In this document: positions 58,301-62,466 of the stretch, piece after piece
Layout: every line of letters starts with the position of its first letter
How positions within the stretch are numbered: position 1 is the stretch's first letter
Assembly: GCA_902618015.1 (NCBI GenBank)
Contig: CACMYX010000006.1
Location: forward strand, 1-62,466
Direction of reading: 5' to 3'
DNA: 62,466 nucleotides
DNA from: an uncultured Alphaproteobacteria bacterium
Lineage (GTDB): Bacteria; Pseudomonadota; Alphaproteobacteria; HIMB59; GCA-002718135
Notes under the pieces: model-generated
Seen by the model: the letters and a program-made list of their open reading frames with translations, nothing else
What the model was told of the DNA's origin: nothing
Databases searched by the model: none
Position numbers and translations under genes: made by a program

Positions 58301-58776
58301 TTTGTGGCGCAATTTTGGATATTAAGGAGAGATCTAATAAGGATGGAAAAAAATATGCTTTTGTTACTGTTTCAGAAATTAGCTATCAGTTTGAATTAAC
58401 AATATTTAGTGAAAATTTATATAAGTATCGACCTATTTTAAAAGAGGGAAATTTATTGGTTTTTACGGTAGATATAGTAAAAAACAATACTGATACTAGA
58501 TTTATAATAAGAGATATTTCATCTCTTGACTCTATTTTTGTTAAAAATAGCTATAAATTTAATATTCATTCAAGTATGAAAAATATAATTGAATTGAAAG
58601 AGTCTATTTTTGAAAAAAAATACAATAGAAATATCAATAATTATGTTGACCTTTTTATCACAGTAGATCAAAAATTAATTAATTTTGATTTCAATAAATA
58701 TTCCATAAAATCGTTCAAAAAACTCGATGAACTCAATAAATCAAAAATCTTGGACTATTCAATAGAAATATCTTGA
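55372..58776 (+). CDS. dnaE: DNA polymerase III alpha subunit
   Basis: A 1134-residue replicative polymerase. The catalytic acidic pair is Asp392/Asp394 in MPDFDIDF. PVGPGRGSGAGSLVAWCLGI precedes it, and EQVMQIAQVLSNYSLGEADL and GYGFNKSHAAAYALI are in the fingers region. A helix-hairpin-helix and an OB-fold lie at the C-terminus. The N-terminal PHP domain (HLRSLSSYSLSES, AITDNNNMFG) has lost His ligands (Arg9, Asn43), so proofreading should come from a separate DnaQ. Located in the conserved lolD-dnaE order. Confidence 0.96.
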   Translation: MNNPFIHLRSLSSYSLSESTLKITNLVQLAKKNDMPAIAITDNNNMFGVFEFSKECVKNNIQPIIGTSINLLDIIVNNQISQVTFLVKNEIGYRNLLELSSLSHLNEGKNIGINFSQLEKFSEGLFCFIGGEFNPLLLLSKENRKKDIIQLIDNFKKIFKQNFLFEIQRINDQNIDIFEKEFINLSKEFDIPLIGSNNIKYANKDDYSAHDALLCIAQKSTINNSQRNTSNENIYFKSSKEMYANFEDIPEIIQNNLNISVSCNYFPESTKPQLPEFKNDLNLSAEDFLLKSSKQGLEKKIKEKEIKNIEIYTDRLKYENEIIIRMGFAGYFLIVADFVNWAKDQFIPVGPGRGSGAGSLVAWCLGITDLDPLEYELLFERFLNPERVSMPDFDIDFCQTRRDEVIEYVNNKYGSECVAHIITFGTLASRAAVRDIGRVLEVPYGEVDSFAKLIPFNPSNPLTLSESIKSERSLQERISSDERIANIIDVSLKIEGTHRHASTHAAGVVIGHEKLSKVVPLYKDQNTDTNATQFSMKYVEEAGLIKFDFLGLTTLSIIDDCSKLIVKEDKNFLINNIPLNDTKTYDQLSKGDTVGIFQLESNGMGSVLRQLQPDRFEEIIAVVALFRPGPMDNIPSFCSRKHGREEIKYLHSMLEDVLKETYGIIVYQEQVMQIAQVLSNYSLGEADLLRRAMGKKIQKEMDMQKSRFIEGAVQNNINKKEASKIFDLVDKFAGYGFNKSHAAAYALISYQTAYLKANFPHEFLTATLNYSIDRTEKIILLKQEIERLNIKFLKPDINFSDSLFSIEIYDTLKSIRFGLAAIKGVGLKSISSVVDERNKNGKFKSIIDFMNRVSKEVINKRQLEKLIQAGAFDSIETNRSKLFNNVTKFVELFGGEKNINQDMLFEEDEISFEDKNLFNQNYEEWKNAEILSNELEVIGFYFSDHPLNHYPKKFFELENINEFKEFYENHNINSMKVCGAILDIKERSNKDGKKYAFVTVSEISYQFELTIFSENLYKYRPILKEGNLLVFTVDIVKNNTDTRFIIRDISSLDSIFVKNSYKFNIHSSMKNIIELKESIFEKKYNRNINNYVDLFITVDQKLINFDFNKYSIKSFKKLDELNKSKILDYSIEIS

Positions 58777-58822
58777 AAAAATAAAACATTATAATATTAC
58801 ACTATCCATAATAAATCTAGCA

Positions 58823-58853
58823 CACAGAAAAAACCGGTGTTTTTATTTCTGTG
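58823..58853 (+). promoter_or_regulatory. rpsB leader hairpin, candidate autoregulatory element
   Basis: CACAGAAA (58823-58830) pairs with TTTCTGTG (58846-58853), extended inside by AAAC/GTTT around a CGGT loop with a small bulge. The 3' arm abuts GGAGG and lies 22 nt ahead of the rpsB start codon, close to its ribosome-binding site. Ribosomal-protein leaders often regulate their own translation, so S2-dependent control is possible; it could also be a terminator-like structure lacking a T-run. Confidence 0.4.
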
Positions 58854-58874
58854 GAGGTTAAACCGGGAGAAATT

Positions 58875-59648
58875 ATGAATTTACCAGAGGTAAAAATTGA
58901 AGATCTTTTAGAATCAGGCGTTCATTTTGGTCATAATGTTAGAAGATGGAATCCAAAAATGAAAGAGTATATCTATGGAACTAGAAATAATATACACATT
59001 TTTGACTTAAGAATAACATTAGAATTATTAAATAATGCTTTAACTAAAATTCATGAAACTGTTTCTAAATCAGGAAAAATCTTATTTGTTGGTACAAAGA
59101 AACAATGCAGTGAAGTAGTAAGAGAATTAGCATCTTTGAATAATAATTATTATGTTAATAAAAGATGGTTGGGTGGAACACTTACAAATTGGAAAACAAT
59201 TTCGAATTCAATAAAAAGATTAGAAGAAATTGAACTTTTTTTAAAAGATAATGAATTATCTAAAAATTTATCTAAAAAAGAATTACTTGATATTTCAAGG
59301 GAAAAAGAGAAATTAGATTTAAATATAGGTGGAATTAGAACGCTCAATGGAAAACCAGATTTATTGGTAGTATTTGATGTAATAAAGGATAAAATTGCTG
59401 TTAGAGAAGCAAATAAACTTAATATTCCAATTGTTGCAATAGTTGATTCAAATGCAAATCCAGATAATATAGACTACATAATACCTGGTAATGATGATGC
59501 TTTAAGATCAATTAATTTATATAAAAATTATTTCTTTAAAACTGTAGAAGATGCAATAAATTATCAAAACCAATCTATAGATAAAGATGAAAATATAGAT
59601 AAAGAAGTAAATAATGATGAAAGTAATTCGAAAAAGGTAAAAAATTAA
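58875..59648 (+). CDS. rpsB: 30S ribosomal protein S2
   Basis: A 257-residue small-subunit protein. Start ATG 58875 follows GGGAGA (58865-58870); an upstream GTG at 58851 lies inside the leader hairpin and is rejected. Conserved pieces are [58 protein letters not shown] and [22 protein letters not shown]-terminal charged extension (about 30 residues) follows. Ends at the tsf start (1-nt overlap). Confidence 0.96.
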   Translation: MNLPEVKIEDLLESGVHFGHNVRRWNPKMKEYIYGTRNNIHIFDLRITLELLNNALTKIHETVSKSGKILFVGTKKQCSEVVRELASLNNNYYVNKRWLGGTLTNWKTISNSIKRLEEIELFLKDNELSKNLSKKELLDISREKEKLDLNIGGIRTLNGKPDLLVVFDVIKDKIAVREANKLNIPIVAIVDSNANPDNIDYIIPGNDDALRSINLYKNYFFKTVEDAINYQNQSIDKDENIDKEVNNDESNSKKVKN

Positions 59649-60499
59649 TGTCAAGCATTACAGATTTAATTAAAGAATTAAGAGAAAAGACAGGAGCAGG
59701 TTTTCTTGATTGTAAAAAATCATTAGAAGAAAACGACAATAATATAGAAAAATCAATCGAAGCACTAAGAAAAAAAGGTTTAGCTAAGGCATCTAAAAAA
59801 AGTGATCGTGTTGCTAATGAAGGTGCAGTTGGTATTTATTCTAATAGTGATATAACACTCTTAATAAAAGTTAACAGTGAGACTGATTTTGCTGCAAAAA
59901 GTGATACTTTTTTAAGTTTTCTTGATACTTTAGGAGAATTAGCTTTAAAAAATAACTCTAATTTAAATAAAGATCAATTTCTTAAATTAAAATATGAAAA
60001 TGGTAATGTGCAAGATTATTTTAATTCCATGATAGCTAAAATTGGTGAAAATTTAATATTAAATGATTTGATCATTAAGGAAAATAAAAATTCAAAATAT
60101 GCATTTTATATACATAATAGTTATAGAAAAAATATTGGGAAAATAATTTCACTATTAGAATACTCTTCAAGTGGTAATAATGATGAAATTAGAACTTTGA
60201 CTAAAAATTTATGTATGCATATTGCTGCTATGAAGCCTGAATCTATGGATATTAATGATTTAGATAAAGCATTAGTTACAAAAGAAGAAAAAATTCAGAG
60301 AGAATTGATTCTTAATTCTGGCAAACCTTCAAATATAGTTGATAAAATTTTAGAAGGTAAAATGAAAAAATTTTATAGTGAAGTTACTTTTCTAAATCAA
60401 TCGTATATATTAGATCAGGACAAGACTATCAGAACTATAATAGATGAATATTCTGAAACAGATTTTAAACTAATTTCTTTTGAGTTAATTAGTTTATAG
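59648..60499 (+). CDS. tsf: Elongation factor Ts
   Basis: A 283-residue nucleotide-exchange factor for EF-Tu. The N-terminal LREKTGAGFLDCKKSLEE (with AL.KKGLAKA following) and SETDFAAKSDTF, the EF-Tu-contacting motif, are clear, as is the HIAAMKPE segment. Located between rpsB and pyrH without gaps, the classical bacterial arrangement. Confidence 0.96.
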   Translation: MSSITDLIKELREKTGAGFLDCKKSLEENDNNIEKSIEALRKKGLAKASKKSDRVANEGAVGIYSNSDITLLIKVNSETDFAAKSDTFLSFLDTLGELALKNNSNLNKDQFLKLKYENGNVQDYFNSMIAKIGENLILNDLIIKENKNSKYAFYIHNSYRKNIGKIISLLEYSSSGNNDEIRTLTKNLCMHIAAMKPESMDINDLDKALVTKEEKIQRELILNSGKPSNIVDKILEGKMKKFYSEVTFLNQSYILDQDKTIRTIIDEYSETDFKLISFELISL

Positions 60500-61201
60500 A
60501 TGAAGAAAAGAATTTTATTAAAAATTTCAGGTGAATCTCTAATGGGATCCTCTAATTATGGTATAGACGTTGGAACGATAAATCAAATATCAAACGAAAT
60601 TAAAAATGTTTTTAAAAAAAAATATCAAATATGTTTAATAATCGGTGGAGGAAATATTTTTAGGGGAATAAAAGGAGCCTCTGAGGGAATAGATAGATCA
60701 ACTTCTGATTATATGGGAATGTTGGCAACAGTCATGAATGCATTATCTTTACAAAGTAGTCTAGAAAAATTAAATGTTCCAACAAGAGTTCAATCTGCAA
60801 TTACAATGTCACAAATCGCTGAACCATATATCAGAAGAAGAGCAATAAGACATTTAGAAAGAAATAGAATTGTAATATTTGCTGCTGGCACAGGGAATCC
60901 TTTTTTTTCAACTGATACAGCTGCAACTCTAAGAGCATCCGAATTAGATTGTTCACTTATAATAAAAGCAACTAAAGTAGATGGAATCTATAATAAAGAT
61001 CCATTAAGATTTAAGAGTGCAAAACTAATAAAACAAATTACATATAATGAAGTTATAAATAAAAATTTAAAAGTTATGGATTTAACTGCTATTAGTTTAG
61101 CAAAAGATACCAAAATACCTATATACATTACAAATATTTTTAAGAAAAACTCCCTAATTAATGTTTTGAATAGAAAAGGATCATATAGTAAGATAAGTTA
61201 A
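60500..61201 (+). CDS. pyrH: Uridylate kinase
   Basis: A 233-residue amino-acid-kinase-fold enzyme phosphorylating UMP to UDP. Features: [71 protein letters not shown] and the [10 protein letters not shown] loop. It abuts tsf and ends 2 nt before frr. Confidence 0.96.
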   Translation: MKKRILLKISGESLMGSSNYGIDVGTINQISNEIKNVFKKKYQICLIIGGGNIFRGIKGASEGIDRSTSDYMGMLATVMNALSLQSSLEKLNVPTRVQSAITMSQIAEPYIRRRAIRHLERNRIVIFAAGTGNPFFSTDTAATLRASELDCSLIIKATKVDGIYNKDPLRFKSAKLIKQITYNEVINKNLKVMDLTAISLAKDTKIPIYITNIFKKNSLINVLNRKGSYSKIS

Positions 61202-61203
61202 AT

Positions 61204-61746
61204 ATGGATGATCTAGAAAGTAAAATGAGTAATGCTGTTTTGCATTATGAAAAGGAGTTAAATTCTCTGAGAACATCAAGAGCAAATCCCTCAATGTTAG
61301 ATAGTATATTTGTAGATGCATATGGGTCAAAAACTCCACTAAATCAACTCGGTAATATATCGGTTCAAGATGCAAGTACAATTACAATTCAAATTTGGGA
61401 TACTTCATTAATTAAATCAGTAGAAAATGCTATAACGGATTCAAATTTAGGAATTAATCCTCAGACAGATGGACAACTTCTTAGATTACCAATTCCAAAG
61501 TTGAGTGAAGAAAGAAGAATGGAAATAATTAAAATTGCCTCAGAATTTGCAGAAAATTGTAAAGTATCGGTTAGAAATGTAAGAAGAGACTTTATTGAAA
61601 TCTCAAAAAATGAAAAAAAAAATTCTAACCTTTCTGAAGATGATTTAAAAAGAAAATTAAATGAAATTCAAAAAATTACTGATAAAAATATAGAAAAGAT
61701 TGACAAAATATTTGAAATAAAAAAAAATGATATTTTGAAAGTATAA
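61204..61746 (+). CDS. frr: Ribosome recycling factor
   Basis: A 180-residue protein that splits post-termination ribosomes with EF-G. Recognised by LRTSRANPSMLDSIFVDAYG, TPLNQLGNISVQDASTITIQ, the IGINPQTDGQLLRLPIPKLS-like block (here NLGINPQTDGQLLRLPIPKL), and RRDFIEISK. Size is usual. Two nucleotides separate it from uppS. Confidence 0.95.
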   Translation: MDDLESKMSNAVLHYEKELNSLRTSRANPSMLDSIFVDAYGSKTPLNQLGNISVQDASTITIQIWDTSLIKSVENAITDSNLGINPQTDGQLLRLPIPKLSEERRMEIIKIASEFAENCKVSVRNVRRDFIEISKNEKKNSNLSEDDLKRKLNEIQKITDKNIEKIDKIFEIKKNDILKV

Positions 61747-61748
61747 GT

Positions 61749-62432
61749 TTGACAAATAACTTAGATCATATAGCTCTAATTCTTGATGGTAATAAAAGAT
61801 GGGCAAAAAAAAATAAAGTCAACAATAAATATGGTTATAAAAAGGGATTTGAGAATATTAGAAATATAGTTAATTGGTCTTTATCAATAAATTTGTCAAA
61901 CCTTACTATTTTTGCATTATCAAGCGAAAATTTCAACAGATCTTCAGTGGACATAATATATGATATTATATATCAAAATTTTTCTACAATTTTAGAAAAT
62001 TTAGTTAATGATAAGGGTATAAAAATAAATATTTTTGGATCAAAGGAAAGTCTCCCTAAAAAAGTTTTAGATATATTTCAAAATATTGAAAATAATTCAT
62101 CTAATAACAAAAATCTTAATTTAAATATAGGATTTAATTATGGATTTAAAGATGAAATAAAACATATTTTAATAAAATTAAAAAATGAAAATATTAATAT
62201 TAACCTAAATAATCAAAGTGAAATAAATAATTTATTTTATATAGGATCAATCCCTGATCCTGATTTGTTAATAAGAACAGGTGGATATCAAAGATTAAGT
62301 AATTTTATTATGTATAATTTAACATATACAGAACTTTTTTTTACTAAAACGTTATGGCCAGAGTTTACAGAGACAGAATTCAAATCGATTATTAATAAAT
62401 ATTTTCTAATTAAAAGGAAATATGGACTATAA
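61749..62432 (+). CDS. uppS: Isoprenyl transferase (undecaprenyl diphosphate synthase)
   Basis: A 227-residue cis-prenyltransferase building the C55 carrier for peptidoglycan and lipopolysaccharide. The start is TTG at 61749. The diphosphate-binding motif is HIALILDGNKRWAKK (catalytic Asp13), and the C-terminal blocks PDPDLLIRTGGYQRLSNFIM and TELFFTKTLWPEF are conserved. Overlaps the next gene by 11 nt. Confidence 0.94.
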   Translation: MTNNLDHIALILDGNKRWAKKNKVNNKYGYKKGFENIRNIVNWSLSINLSNLTIFALSSENFNRSSVDIIYDIIYQNFSTILENLVNDKGIKINIFGSKESLPKKVLDIFQNIENNSSNNKNLNLNIGFNYGFKDEIKHILIKLKNENININLNNQSEINNLFYIGSIPDPDLLIRTGGYQRLSNFIMYNLTYTELFFTKTLWPEFTETEFKSIINKYFLIKRKYGL

Positions 62433-62466
62433 AAATTTTTTTTTAAGATCATTTTTCTCTATTTTA
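62422..62466 (+). CDS. cdsA: Start of probable phosphatidate cytidylyltransferase gene (truncated by window end)
   Basis: An ATG at 62422 with an AGGA-like site just upstream opens a frame of 15 codons (MDYKNFFLRSFFSIL) that runs off the window. The gene after uppS in alphaproteobacteria is usually cdsA, which makes CDP-diacylglycerol, and the hydrophobic N-terminus fits, but there is too little sequence for proof. Confidence 0.4.
   Translation, partial: MDYKNFFLRSFFSIL

Noticed and set aside
58851..58874. Earlier GTG start for rpsB
   Set aside because: It is buried in the leader hairpin, and the ATG at 58875 has a well-placed GGGAGA and gives the usual S2 N-terminus.
1..62466. CRISPR arrays, insertion sequences, transposases, integrases or prophage genes
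   Set aside because: None were seen; the only regular repeats are the coding VCBS units, and the tRNA fragment is the only mobile-element-like trace.

Overview
The window looks like a chromosomal segment of an AT-rich, streamlined alphaproteobacterium, probably marine and planktonic (SAR11/HIMB59-like by style). The evidence is the gene order tig-clpP-clpX-lon-hupB, then a complete 14-gene nuoA-N operon running into birA-coaX-rnj-DUF1467-proS-lolCE-lolD-dnaE and rpsB-tsf-pyrH-frr-uppS, which is the alphaproteobacterial order. Other signs are very short or overlapping intergenic gaps, frequent stop/start overlaps, and glutamine riboswitches of the glnA class, which are known mainly from cyanobacteria and marine metagenomes. 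The exact taxon is inference; no rRNA is present.

Layout. (1) Positions 1-14.3 kb are accessory. They hold the 3' part of a giant VCBS-repeat exoprotein gene, followed without gaps by three unusual HlyD-like adaptor genes, one fused to an M50-type membrane metalloprotease. Next come a convergent UMF1-type MFS exporter with a winged-helix regulator, a perfect 11-bp-arm palindrome in the divergent gap to a small ABM-like gene, and two large exported proteins of unknown function. This part ends at what looks like the 3' half of a tRNA-Phe gene, a possible integration scar. (2) 14.3-19.5 kb is a tightly coupled five-gene string: a PQQ dehydrogenase with an internal haem c, a methyltransferase, a glycosyltransferase-like gene, and two polar-amino-acid ABC permeases without their ATPase or binding protein. 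(3) 19.5-28.3 kb is mostly on the minus strand: iolE with a cytochrome c'-like gene, a class I glutamine amidotransferase (plus strand), glpK, parE, then a nitrogen-control unit (aminotransferase-glnB-glnA) with two tandem glutamine riboswitches just upstream of glnA and a terminator behind it. (4) 28.4-62.5 kb is conserved core: tRNA-His, tRNA-Leu, trigger factor and Clp/Lon proteolysis, HU, tRNA-Val, tRNA-Asp, complex I, cofactor and RNA-processing genes, lipoprotein export, DNA polymerase III alpha, and the translation/UMP-kinase/undecaprenyl block, ending in the first codons of a probable cdsA.

The most interesting items are the giant-protein/HlyD/M50 cluster (a possible secretion system with no visible ABC ATPase), the tandem glutamine riboswitches in an alphaproteobacterium-like context, the PII protein with an altered T-loop, the tRNA-Phe fragment, and the palindrome-controlled regulator/exporter divergon. 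All assignments come from reading the sequence and remembered family motifs; no database search was possible.
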